64,000 nt of DNA from CBDBEU01 sp965204565 (GTDB taxonomy: Bacteria; Pseudomonadota; Alphaproteobacteria; Rhizobiales; TMED25): positions 1,674,001 through 1,738,000 of the forward strand of contig CBDBEU010000005.1 in the NCBI GenBank assembly GCA_965204565.1, given 5' to 3'. Under the pieces are notes generated by a model, which made no database searches, was not told the origin of the DNA, and worked only from the letters and a program-made list of their open reading frames with translations. The translations under genes and the position numbers were made by a program. Positions 33,836 to 42,847 of this stretch are shown one piece after another (the stretch's first letter is position 1; each line of letters opens with the position of its first letter).

Positions 33836-35590
33836 CTACCTGAAGGGTATTTGTTGATTTCTGCTGAGGTTTGCCGCGGGATTTTCATCGAGAAGTGAGC
33901 CGGGTTGTGGTGTGACATGTCCCCTGGTCGGGGGCGTGGTCAAGTGTTGGACGGTCTCCTTTTGCGTTTTGCCGCCGGCAGCGGAAGCCTTGAACCGGAA
34001 GCTGTCATTTCCGGTCTCCGGGATGTGGAAATGATGAGTGAGCCGGTCGAGCAGGGCCGTGGTCATCCTGGTATCGCCGAACATGCCGCCCGCTCACTGA
34101 GGTTGAGGTTGGTGGTTATAACGACGCCGGTGCGTTCGTAGAGCTTTGAGAGCAGGTGGAACAGCAGCGCCCCGCCCGACAGACCGAACGGCAGGTATCC
34201 CGGCTAATCGAGGATAACGGGATCGAGGCGCGGCAGGCGCCCGGCCTTGTTCAGGGCCTTTTGCTGTTCGAGCAGGTTGACCGTGTCGACGGTGGAGAAG
34301 AACCGTACTTTCCTGCGATGATGCTCAACCGCCCGGACGCCCAGGGCCGCAGCGATATGGGTCGTTCCGGTGCCGGGACCTTGCAGGCAGGGAAGCGGGC
34401 TGCCTTCATCCGGCAGGCGATGGACCGGACTTCGCGTTCGGCGACCTCGGCCTTGAGCATCTGCGAGAGGATGGGGAGCGCCGTATCGAAGGCGGGCGTG
34501 CCCTGTTCGATGAGATCGCCGACGGCCCGGGCCATGCCGTACATCCTGACGGAGCGCAGCATGACCATGACGGCGGCGCTTGCAGGGTCATGACGCAGGA
34601 GAGCCCTCCTTGCCGCGAAGGGCATCTTAGCGGGCCGGGTCGGCCTTCGGGGCTCGCGCCTCGGCTCCAGGGCCTGTGGGGCATCAATGGCAGTGATACG
34701 GGTCGGCGTCGATCGGCCGGTGCAGCGGGTTGAGGATGCGGGTCCTGGTGGGAACACCTTCTTCAAGCACCGGTTCGGCCGCGCAGAGCACGGCCTGCTC
34801 GCCATGCTGCAGGACCAGCGAGAGGATCTCCACCATCTCCCTGTCACCACCCGGGCGCTTGAGCAGACAGGCCTGCACCTGCCGGAACGCGTCGGGCATC
34901 CCGGTAAAGGGACAAGGCTCCCGGCCTGTGCCGGATAGACCCGCAGGCTCATCTGCCGGTTGGCGAAGGATGCCGGTACGCTGTAGCGGTTGCGCTCGAA
35001 GTGTACGAGGCAGGTCGGCGATACCCGCCTGGTGTGCTCCACCAGGCCGTCAAAGGGACGGCCCGGCGGCATCGGGCCGGCCACTTCGCCGGCAGGCACA
35101 TCGGCGACGGTGCCGGGCAGTCCACCATGCCGGATCCGGCCCCATTGCTCAATGCAGCGCTCTTCGAGCCGGGCGTTCAGGGCATCCGGATCGGAGAAGC
35201 CGGGCAGCGGCTGCCACAGCCGGCGCCGCGCATCCTGCACGTTCTTCCCGACCCGACCCTTCTCCCATCCGGAAGCCGGGTTGCAGAACGCGGGCTCGAA
35301 CAGATCATGACCGGCCATCGCGGCAAATCGGGCGTTTACCTGCCGCGCCTTGCCGGAGCCGATCCGGTCGACAGCGGTCTTCATATTGTCGAACACCCCG
35401 CGCCGGGGCACGCCGCCCGCCGCCCGGGATCGCCCGATCCTCGCTCCGGTCGAACCGGAACGCCTCGCCAGGCGCAAAGACCGGCGGCACGAAGGTGCCG
35501 CGCCCGCCGGTCCGCTGCTCGTGTTGCCGAAGTCGATGAGGCCGGACGTCTTTTTGGCCTTACTGTTAAAAGCACCTGACATCTGCTGGG
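33836..35590 (-). mobile_element. IS21-family element, degenerate istA and istB
   Basis: Minus-strand frames give IstA pieces (GVFDNMKTAVDRIGSGKARQVNARFAAMAGHDLFEP, PASGWEKGRVGKNVQDARRRL, VHFERNRYSVPASFANRQMSLRVY) followed by IstB pieces (SVRMYGMARAVGDLIEQGTPAFDTALPILSQMLKAEVAEREVRSI and, near 33836-34084, MFGDTRMTTALLDRLTHHFHIPETGNDSFRF). The middle of IstB with its Walker motifs is disrupted. Several frameshifts; no intact gene. The element truncates a TPR gene on its right. Confidence 0.8.
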
Positions 35591-35609
35591 TTACAGAGCC
35601 CTTACTGGC

Positions 35610-36172
35610 TACCATCTACGCCACCGTAAAACGGCCCAGGCGTCCGATACAATCGCGGCGGGGCTCAAGGTCGATCCTAGCAATCTCAATCTTCTGCTCT
35701 TCCAGGCGGGACTTGAGGAGCAATCGACAGAATTCGACAGCGCGACTGCGGCGTATGAAAAGATGTATGAGCGCCAGCCGAACTCGCTGGTGGTTGCAAA
35801 CAATCTTGCGGGCCTATTGGCAGAACATCGTTCCGATGAAGAGAGCCTTGATCGGGCAGAGGAGCTTGCAAAACGCCTGCGGTCGATCGATGTCCCGCAC
35901 TTCAAGGACACGCTGGCCTGGGTGCACTACAAGCGTGGCCGTTACACACCAGCGATCGCGCTTCTGCTGGATGTTCTGGCAGCGCCGGCACCACTGCCGA
36001 TCTATCACTATCACCTTGGCGAGGCCTATTGCGCCGATGGTGACCTGGACAGGGCTCGCGAGCAGTTTGAGGCCGCGCTTGAGCTTGCTGGAGACACCGG
36101 CTTCCCGCAAGCTGAGCTTACGAAGTAGGCGCTGGCGGAAATCGACAGCACACAGATCAACCCGGCGCAATA
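35610..36172 (+). pseudogene. C-terminal remnant of a TPR protein
   Basis: An open frame from the IS21 edge: TIAAGLKVDPSNLNLLLFQAGLEEQSTEFDSATAAYEKMYERQPNS in outline, then VVANNLAGLLAEHRSDEESLDRAEELAKRL, FKDTLAWVHYKRGRY and YHYHLGEAYCADGDLDRAREQFEAALELA, each a TPR helix pair. A TAG at 36126 interrupts it; the same frame then gives ALAEIDSTQINPAQ and a second stop. TPR proteins of this style sit in exosortase/polysaccharide loci (PrsT-like), which would match the EpsI remnant at the window start, though 35 kb separate them here. Confidence 0.6.
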
Positions 36173-36508
36173 ATGCCAAGTGAAATCAAGTGGATTTGGT
36201 CCACTTAGTGTTGGACCTCATGTTCACCAATTGTTTGGGTTCGGCCCCGATAACCGTCTTCCCGATTTGATCCGAGGATGGTTCATTGCCTCCGATGAGG
36301 AGGTAACGAGATGTATGATTTCTTCCGGTTTTCCGATTCTCAGCAGGCCCGGATCGCGCCGCTTCCGCCGACCGATATGCGCGGCAGGAAGCGCGTTGAT
36401 GATCGTCGTGTGCCGAGCGGGATCGTCCATGCACTGCGCTGTGGCGGTCGCCGGGCCGACTGAGCCGATATCCACGGGCCGAAGAAGACGCTCTTCAACC
36501 GCTTCGTC

Positions 36509-37628
36509 AACTATAAAGAGAGACTTAAAAAAAATGAAACTATTAAAATCACCTCATGGTTTACTATCACTATTGTTAATAATGTTAATGAGTTTTTTCT
36601 CTATTGATTCGCATTCTATAGCTGGAGGAATAAGATCTGATGGAACAAAAAATGGTGAAAACTGTGGGATGAAATCTTCAAATGGTTCAGCCTCTGAGCT
36701 GAATGAAATCAACTGCATGTTAAACCCTGAAAGCTGTCTTCATAACGCCGCTTGGTATGAGGATCGGGACAATTCAATGTCCCCTGTTTCTACTAAAGAG
36801 GGCGTTGGGGCTGCCATGGCTACCTTTTGGACTTTGAATGGCTTTACTCAAGGAATTCAAGTTTGTCCTGGGGTTTATTTAGCTACAGCTCATGGAGTTT
36901 TAGATGATCCACGAAAAGCGAGAAAAGAAAATCGCTCCTTAAGAGAGCCTGTTCGAAACTCAGTTAGAGTTGCTGCTTACCCTATAAATCCAAAGAATGT
37001 GACAAGAGCCAGTCAAAGTAACTCTCAGTTTGTGTCTCCTAGAATAAATAATCCTTCTGCCTGGAATGAGCCCTCTACAGATTATGTTTTTGTAAAAGTA
37101 GATAAAGCTCTTAGGCCAAATAATTTTGTAAGACCAGTAAGAAGTTCAAATAAAAGAATAGTGAATGCTTCAAGAAGTGGTGAAATAGATGTTCATTTTT
37201 ATAGGCCACAAACTAGATTTAATACTGATTCAAGTGGAACTCCTGATTTTAATCCACAAACATTAAGCCAGCAAACTGGTAATGACATTGCAGACCTTTA
37301 TCAATCCCCATTGAGAGTTAACGAGCCGTGTGAGCTATTAGAAATTAGTGGGAGTTTTGTTACAAATTACTGTCCCGCAGAATGGGGCGTTTCTGGTAGT
37401 CCCAACATTGCGACAATTAATGGTGAAAACTATTTGGTAGGTTTGCAGACTAAAGGAAATAACCGCACCTATAGCCGAAAAGAGAAAAGTATTCTTGGTA
37501 ATCCTTTTGTTGTTTCTTCTGATTTCTGCAGTGACTATAAATCAGTCTGTGGCCAACCCTGTGCTGAGTTAGATGAAGTGTTACAATAAAAGATTAATGA
37601 AATCTCACTTTGATACAATTTACTAACT
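36509..37628. repeat. AACT direct repeat flanking the protease insert
   Basis: AACT at 36509-36512 and again at 37625-37628 bracket the AT-rich segment exactly where homology to the other IS5 copy stops and resumes. It looks like a four-base target duplication. Weak inverted similarity exists inside (AAAGAGAGACTT near 36515; the inverse of AAAGTGAGATTT near 37602). Confidence 0.5.
36534..37589 (+). CDS. secreted trypsin-like serine protease, AT-rich, inside IS5
   Basis: 351 residues from the ATG at 36534; a longer in-frame start lies in the IS and is rejected. The signal peptide is GLLSLLLIMLMSFFSIDSHS. The chymotrypsin-fold triad is legible: His120 in GVYLATAHGVL, Asp183 in STDYVFVKVD, and Ser287 in WGVSGSPNI (GxSGSP). 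Nine cysteines in the mature part (44, 61, 68, 111, 266, 280, 332, 339, 343) suggest disulfides and export. Base composition and codon use are strikingly AT-rich compared with every neighbour, so it is foreign. The start is about 20 bases from the insert edge, leaving no room for its own promoter; transcription would come from the IS. The open frame is undamaged. Confidence 0.85.
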   Translation: MKLLKSPHGLLSLLLIMLMSFFSIDSHSIAGGIRSDGTKNGENCGMKSSNGSASELNEINCMLNPESCLHNAAWYEDRDNSMSPVSTKEGVGAAMATFWTLNGFTQGIQVCPGVYLATAHGVLDDPRKARKENRSLREPVRNSVRVAAYPINPKNVTRASQSNSQFVSPRINNPSAWNEPSTDYVFVKVDKALRPNNFVRPVRSSNKRIVNASRSGEIDVHFYRPQTRFNTDSSGTPDFNPQTLSQQTGNDIADLYQSPLRVNEPCELLEISGSFVTNYCPAEWGVSGSPNIATINGENYLVGLQTKGNNRTYSRKEKSILGNPFVVSSDFCSDYKSVCGQPCAELDEVLQ

Positions 37629-38251
37629 CCGGGACGAGCGCGGTATATGGGAAGGTATCTTCAGCGCTTCGGCAGGCGCCGAGGATACGCCTGACCGGCT
37701 GTTCATCGACATCCCGCATCAAGGTTCATCGCTGCGCCGGCGGCGGAAAAGGGGGCCCCTGGCCCCCATGCCCCCCATGGTATCGGCCGCACCAAAGGCG
37801 GACGCAACACCGGGCTCCACGCCGTCCGCGACCACAAGGGCCGCCCCGTGTTTTTGTCAATTGCGTCCTGCTCCCGACGCCCGGCAACGTGCATGATTGC
37901 AAGGTCGCACAGCGCTGCATCGAGACCATGCCGCCATCCGCCGAACCTGTCGCCGGCAAGGGCCGTGACGGCCTGAAGAGCGCGGGACCGGGCCCGTCAT
38001 CCCGCCGCGAAAGAACCGCAGGATCCGATATCACCACGATCGGGCCATCTACAGGGAGAGAGATATCATCGAACGCATGTTCTGCCGCCTCAAGGACCGG
38101 CGGCGCATCGCAACGCGCTTCGAGCGCAACATTAAAAACGTCATGGCAGCTATCGCGCTCGCCGCAGCCATCATCTCGTGGCTATAATGAGTCCAGACCA
38201 TAGGGTTCGCAACAGATTCCAGTTGCAGCGGAAATGCACTAGAACCTCACA

Positions 38252-39796
38252 ATGTTATGGCTTAATGCGCCGCTCCATCTGTATCGCCTCGCGCGCGCGG
38301 GGCTCGCTCTTGCACGAGCGGGCCTACCGCAGGTTCTGGGGCTTGGCGGAGCCATGCCCGCTCCATTGCGCCGCCTGTCACAATGGCTAGCCGGCGACGG
38401 CGAGGCTGATATCGATGATTTATCGCGCACGCTGACCATTCTGGGCCCGAGCTATATCAAGCTCGGGCAGTTCTTGGCGACGCGGCCTGATATCATCGGC
38501 ATGAAGGGGGCGGCGGGGCTCGCCTCGCTGCAGGACCGGCTTGATCCATTCGCGGCAAGTGAGGCCGAAGCTGAGATTGAACGAGAGCTGAAGGCCCCAC
38601 TCGGTGAACTTTTCTCATCGCTTGGACCACCGGTCGCCGCAGCATCGATTGCGCAAGTACATCATGCAGATCTGAATGATGGGCCGATCACCGGCGGGGC
38701 AGCAGTGAAGGTTCTGCGGCCCGGCGTCGAGCGCCGCTTCACCCATGATCTTGAAGGGTTCTATCTTACAGCACGGATTGCTGAGTTCCTGCACGCGCCG
38801 ACACGCCGGTTGCGGCCGGTTGAAGTGGTGGCGACGCTTGAACGTTCGGTCGAACTGGAAATGGATTTGCGGCTGGAAGCAGCGGCGATTTCGGAGATGG
38901 CCGAGAACATGGCCGATCATCCGGAATTCCGCGTCCCGCGTGTCGATTGGAGCCGTACTGCGCGGCGTGTGCTAACGACCGAGTGGATTGATGGCACGGG
39001 TCTTGGCGACGTGGATACCCTGAGGGCCTCCGGTCATGATCTGAAGCAACTCGGCCGGACCATCATTCAGACGTTTCTGGTGCAGGCTCTGGACCACGGC
39101 TTTTTTCACGCGGACATGCATCCGGGAAATCTGTTCGTTGACGATGATGGGCGTCTGGTAGCTGTCGATTTTGGCATTATGGGCCGTCTTGGCATGAAAG
39201 AGCGCAGGTTCCTTGCAGAAATTCTGTGGGGGTTCATTACTAGGGACTACAAGCGCACAGCAGAAGTACATTTCGAGGCGGGTTACGTACCGGCACGTCA
39301 CACCAGTGCGGAATTTGCCCAGGCACTGCGCGCGATTGGCGAGCCGCTTGCCGGCTGCAGTGCGGAAGATATTTCGATGGCGCAGCTGCTAACCCAGCTG
39401 TTTGAAGTGACCGAGCAGTTCGATATGGCAACGCGGCCGGAATTGCTGCTGTTGCAGAAAACCATGGTGGTTACCGAAGGTGTTGCGCGCACGCTCGATC
39501 CGGAGCTCAATATGTGGACAACTGCCGCGCCGGTGGTCGGGCGCTGGCTGGAGCGCCGTTTGTCACCTGAAGGCCGCATCAAGGATGCGGCCGAAGGTGC
39601 TGCGAGCATTGGCCGGTTGGTCGAGGGGCTGCCGGAGTTTTTTGAGCAGGCCGAGCGTGCCGCATCCGCACTTGCCGCAGCAGCGTATGAACAACCGCCT
39701 CGGGCAGTTCGGCAGCGGCATGACAGCGTTCCACCGGCGGTCTGGTGGATTGGTGCGATTTCACTCGCACTCATTGCGATTGCACAAATCTGGTAA
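38252..39796 (+). CDS. ubiB: ubiquinone biosynthesis atypical kinase UbiB
   Basis: 514 residues. ABC1/UbiB motifs in order: KxGQ in YIKLGQFLATRPDIIG, the Ala-rich loop AAASIAQVHHA, VKVLRPG, the catalytic FFHADMHPGNLFV and VDFGIMGRLG, and two C-terminal membrane helices (VWWIGAISLALIAIAQIW at the end). It supports ubiquinone synthesis at the inner membrane. In rhizobia ubiE normally precedes it; here an IS5 remnant ends 53 bases upstream, and no strong ribosome site is visible before 38252. Confidence 0.94.
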   Translation: MLWLNAPLHLYRLARAGLALARAGLPQVLGLGGAMPAPLRRLSQWLAGDGEADIDDLSRTLTILGPSYIKLGQFLATRPDIIGMKGAAGLASLQDRLDPFAASEAEAEIERELKAPLGELFSSLGPPVAAASIAQVHHADLNDGPITGGAAVKVLRPGVERRFTHDLEGFYLTARIAEFLHAPTRRLRPVEVVATLERSVELEMDLRLEAAAISEMAENMADHPEFRVPRVDWSRTARRVLTTEWIDGTGLGDVDTLRASGHDLKQLGRTIIQTFLVQALDHGFFHADMHPGNLFVDDDGRLVAVDFGIMGRLGMKERRFLAEILWGFITRDYKRTAEVHFEAGYVPARHTSAEFAQALRAIGEPLAGCSAEDISMAQLLTQLFEVTEQFDMATRPELLLLQKTMVVTEGVARTLDPELNMWTTAAPVVGRWLERRLSPEGRIKDAAEGAASIGRLVEGLPEFFEQAERAASALAAAAYEQPPRAVRQRHDSVPPAVWWIGAISLALIAIAQIW

Positions 39797-39866
39797 GCTT
39801 GTTCGGCAAATGACGTTGAATTGAGCGAATTGTCCGTGAGAGCGTGTGTATGACCGGAGTGCTGCA

Positions 39867-41087
39867 ATGACCGTTCTTGAAGGCAAACGGATACTGTTGA
39901 TCGTCGGTGGTGGCATTGCCGCCTACAAGACGCTTGAAATCGTGCGCCTGCTCTCGCGCCAAGGTGCGGTCTGCCGGGCGATACTGACGCGGGCAGGTAC
40001 TCAATTTGTCACCGAACTCAGCCTCGTGTATCTGACACGCGATCGGGTTCACACCGATCTGTTCGATATCTATAAAGAAGTCGAGATGGGTCACATCGAA
40101 CTGTCGCGCGATGCCGACCTGCTGATGGTGGCACCGGCGACGGCTGACCTGATGGCCAAGATGGCCAATGGTCACGCCAACGATCTGGCATCAACAGCAC
40201 TACTGGCCACCAACAAACCAGTTCTCATCGCGCCGGCGATGAATGTGCGGATGTGGCACCACAAGGCGACGCAGCGCAATCTTGCGCGTCTGAAGGCCGA
40301 CGGTGTTCATGTGGTAGGTCCCGGTGAAGGCGAGATGGCATGCGGCGAATATGGTCTTGGCCGCCTGGCAGAGCCAGTGGAGATCGTCGAAGCGATCGCG
40401 GCGTTATTTGGCGGTGCCCAAGGACCGCTTGCAGGCATGTCAGCGCTGGTTACTGCCGGGCCGACCCATGAGCCGATCGATCCAGTGCGCTATATCGCCA
40501 ACCGGTCTTCGGGCAAGCAGGGATATGCAATCGCCAGCGCGCTCGCGGCGGCAGGCGCGCGCACGACCTTGATTGCCGGACCCACGGCGCTGGTGGATCC
40601 ATCCGGCATCACAACCATTCATGTGGAGACGGCAAATCAGATGCTGGATGCTGCGAGCGAAGCTCTGCCGGCAGATATTGCGGTTTTTGCCGCCGCAGTT
40701 GCGGATTGGCGCGCGCAACAGGCTGCCGAACAGAAAATCAAGAAGGGCAAGGGCGGTCTGACGTCACTGAAGCTTTCTGAGAACCAGGATATTCTGGCAA
40801 ATATCGGCGGACGCAAGCGCGGTCGTCCCAAGCTTGTCATTGGTTTTGCCGCTGAGACACAGAATGTCATCGCTAATGCCAAGGCAAAGCTGGTTGCCAA
40901 GAGCGCTGACTGGATTCTCGCCAATGACGTATCGCCGGCGAGCGGCGTCATGGGGGGTGAGCGCAATTTGGTCCATCTTGTCACGGCGGACGGTGTCGAT
41001 AGCTGGCCGGAAATGACCAAGATCGAAGCCGCCTCCCGTCTGGTCGAAAGGCTTGCTGGTGCCCTAGCGCCGGTGGAAGCGAAATGA
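39867..41087 (+). CDS. coaBC: bifunctional phosphopantothenoylcysteine decarboxylase / phosphopantothenate-cysteine ligase
   Basis: 406 residues from the ATG at 39867. The CoaC half has GGGIAAYKTLEIVRLL, ADLMAKMANGHANDLAS, APAMNVRMW and the catalytic cysteine in EGEMACGEYGLGRL. The CoaB half has TAGPTHEPIDPVRYIANRSSGKQGYAIA, AAVADWR and KLSENQDILANIG. Two steps of coenzyme A synthesis. The stop overlaps the next start by four bases (ATGA), tying it to dut. Confidence 0.95.
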   Translation: MTVLEGKRILLIVGGGIAAYKTLEIVRLLSRQGAVCRAILTRAGTQFVTELSLVYLTRDRVHTDLFDIYKEVEMGHIELSRDADLLMVAPATADLMAKMANGHANDLASTALLATNKPVLIAPAMNVRMWHHKATQRNLARLKADGVHVVGPGEGEMACGEYGLGRLAEPVEIVEAIAALFGGAQGPLAGMSALVTAGPTHEPIDPVRYIANRSSGKQGYAIASALAAAGARTTLIAGPTALVDPSGITTIHVETANQMLDAASEALPADIAVFAAAVADWRAQQAAEQKIKKGKGGLTSLKLSENQDILANIGGRKRGRPKLVIGFAAETQNVIANAKAKLVAKSADWILANDVSPASGVMGGERNLVHLVTADGVDSWPEMTKIEAASRLVERLAGALAPVEAK

Positions 41088-41552
41088 ACGCTGCAATTGC
41101 TGCTGAGGTGGAGGTTTTCGTCTCCCGCCTTGCGCACGGTGATGGGCTGGCTCTTCCCCCTATCAAACCGCCGGGCTGCTGGCATGGACCTTGTCGCCGC
41201 AATTGGCGATGAAGAAATCATGGTACTGGAGCCGGGCGCGCGCGGAACTGTGCCGACAGGTATCGCGATTGCGTTGCCGAAAGGTTATGAAGCGCAAATC
41301 AGGCCACGTTCGGGTCTTGCCCAGCGCAGTGGGGTCACGGTGCTGAATGCGCCGGGCGCGGTTGATTGCGACTATCGCGGCGAGCTCAAGGTGCTACTGA
41401 TCAATCTCGGCGACGTTGTCTTCGAAATCAGGCAGGGTGAGCGTATCGCTCAATTGGTGATCCAGCCGGTAACACGCGGCCTTTTGGTTGAGATCGACAG
41501 CCTCAAGCAAACCACGTGCGGAGCTGGTGGATTCGGCTCTACCGGTGGCTGA
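41084..41552 (+). pseudogene. dut: dUTPase gene with N-terminal frameshifts
   Basis: The ATG at 41084 overlaps the coaBC stop and begins a normal Dut N-terminus (MNAAIAAEVEVFVSRLAHGDGLALPP). The frame is then lost: two single-base deletions near 41160-41175 (in CCCCCTAT and GCCGGGCT) move the rest to the frame RAAGMDLVAAIGDEE, RPRSGLAQRSG, NAPGAVDCDYRGELKVLLIN, RIAQLVIQP and GAGGFGSTGG. Motif 5 reads TTCGAGGFGSTG; its usual arginine is a cysteine. Dut removes dUTP and is normally essential. Initiation inside the second frame (MGWLF...) would lack the first strand. Assembly error must be considered. Confidence 0.7.
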
Positions 41553-41556
41553 TTCA

Positions 41557-42330
41557 ATGAGGTTCTCAGATGCGGAACTTGAGCGCTATGCGCGCCACAT
41601 CGTGTTGCACGAAGTGGGCGGACCCGGACAGCAGCGGCTCAAATCGGCGCGGGTCCTAGTGGTTGGGGCCGGCGGGCTGGGCGCGCCGGTGCTGGTCTAT
41701 CTTGCTGCTGCCGGCGCCGGGATCATCGGTATTGTCGATGATGACCAGGTTGCGCTGTCAAATCTTCAACGTCAGGTGATCCATGAAACGGGCATGGTCG
41801 GCGTGCTGAAGACTGAGAGTAGTGCCACTGCTATTGGCCGTATCAATCCCAATGTTGCAGTCGAAACGCATGAATTTCGCTTTGACGAGAACAATGGTGA
41901 AGCGCTGGTTGCGGGACATGACGTGGTGATCGATGGTTCGGACAATTTTGCCACCCGATACGCAGTATCAGATGCGTGCTGCCGCGCCGGTGTGCCGCTG
42001 GTGATGGGCGCGGTGGGGCGCTTTGACGGCCAAGTGACGACACTCAAGCCCCATGAGAGGGCAGATGACGGAAGGCCAAATCCGACCTATCGCTGCCTTT
42101 ATTCTGCGCCACCGCCCGACGGCACGGTGCCGGTTTGTGAAGACGCCGGAATTCTCGGTATCGTGCCTGGAATTGTCGGGACCATCATGGCTGCCGAAGC
42201 CCTGAAGCTGATCCTTGAGATTGGGGATCCGCTGGTCGGCAGGCTGTTACTCGTGGATGTCATGGCGATGCGGCTTGAGGAGATCGCCTATGGATGGAAT
42301 CCGAAGAACCCATTGACTGGCAATGTCTAA
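41557..42330 (+). CDS. ThiF/MoeB family ubiquitin-like protein activating enzyme
   Basis: 257 residues from the ATG at 41557, five bases after the dut stop. The N-terminus is SDAELERYARHIVLHEVGGPGQQRL; the ATP-binding part has VVGAGGLGAPVLVYLAAAG and DDDQVALSNLQRQVIH; then DGSDNFATRYAVSDACCRAGVPLVMGAVGRFDGQ in outline; the catalytic cysteine is in GTVPVCEDAGILGIVPG. It adenylates the C-terminus of MoaD- or ThiS-like sulfur carriers. The paired zinc CxxC motifs of E. coli MoeB are absent, as in many alphaproteobacterial members. A molybdenum-cofactor role would serve the molybdenum hydroxylase at 17-21 kb. Confidence 0.9.
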   Translation: MRFSDAELERYARHIVLHEVGGPGQQRLKSARVLVVGAGGLGAPVLVYLAAAGAGIIGIVDDDQVALSNLQRQVIHETGMVGVLKTESSATAIGRINPNVAVETHEFRFDENNGEALVAGHDVVIDGSDNFATRYAVSDACCRAGVPLVMGAVGRFDGQVTTLKPHERADDGRPNPTYRCLYSAPPPDGTVPVCEDAGILGIVPGIVGTIMAAEALKLILEIGDPLVGRLLLVDVMAMRLEEIAYGWNPKNPLTGNV

Positions 42331-42357
42331 CTAGCGGTCAGATCAACTTCTCGTCGC

Positions 42358-42834
42358 TCAATAGGGCTTTCCATCGCGGTGCACAAAGCGGCGTTGGCCT
42401 GTGCCGTCGGGTTCGACCTGCATATCGATGTCGGGATAGTCGACGGCGTCGATATCCGGCCGTCGGGTGCCGACTTCCAGATAGAGAACTGTTTCGTCGG
42501 TGCGATTGATGAGGCGGTGACCGTTGGGCGTACCAGCCTTGAACCCGGCACAGTCGCCCGGCCCCCATGAGTTCCTCGCCATCATCGGATCACCAGTGTT
42601 GGTGCGTCCTCAATGACATAGATTGAACTCGTCCTCGGCAGAGTGCCAATGTCGCTGTGACGATGTGGTGCCGAGAGGAAGCTAGGTGATGTTGACGCCA
42701 AACTGATCGAGGCCGAACTGGTCACCCATGGGATATTTGACCTGGGCTTCAACTTTCTGGCGGAATTGCGCGGGATAGGTGGAAGAGCGGCGAGGTTCGC
42801 AATCTTCGGCGCGCTTGGAGATCTTGTTGCTCAT
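42358..42834 (-). pseudogene. cupin-domain protein, broken
   Basis: A start at 42834 gives MSNKISKRAEDCEPRRSS, QKVEAQVKYPMGDQFGLDQFGVNIT and then a stop. Later frames read RHWHSAEDEF and finally, at 42585-42358, GPGDCAGFKAGTPNGHRLINRT, LYLEVGTRRPDIDAVDYPDIDM. Together this is one complete small cupin with a premature TAG and at least two frameshifts. Confidence 0.7.
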
Positions 42835-42847
42835 AAAAGGCCCCCGT

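Larger units (their letters stand above)
36237..38199 (+). mobile_element. IS5-family element, type A copy 2, split by an AT-rich insert
   Basis: The same element as 2162-3002. It begins GGGTTCGGCCCC at 36237, has GAGGAGG then ATG at 36311 (MYDFFRFSDSQQARIAP), and ends with GAGTCCAGACC near 38199. After KKTLFNRFVN the transposase reading stops at 36512, an AT-rich segment of about 1.1 kb follows, and the transposase resumes at 37625 with sequence equal to copy 1 (ERGI...GKVSSAL, IPPRKN, MFCRLKDRRRIATRFERN). Both halves also carry independent frameshifts. It lies directly before ubiB. Confidence 0.85.

Noticed and set aside
34251..35615. One 454-residue minus-strand protein
   Set aside because: It is a patchwork of IstA and IstB pieces and out-of-frame sequence from a decayed IS21, not a single gene.
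36180..36533. Longer N-terminus for the AT-rich protease, reaching into the IS5 left end
   Set aside because: The upstream part is IS5 sequence in a non-transposase frame; the ATG at 36534 begins a proper signal peptide inside the AT-rich insert.
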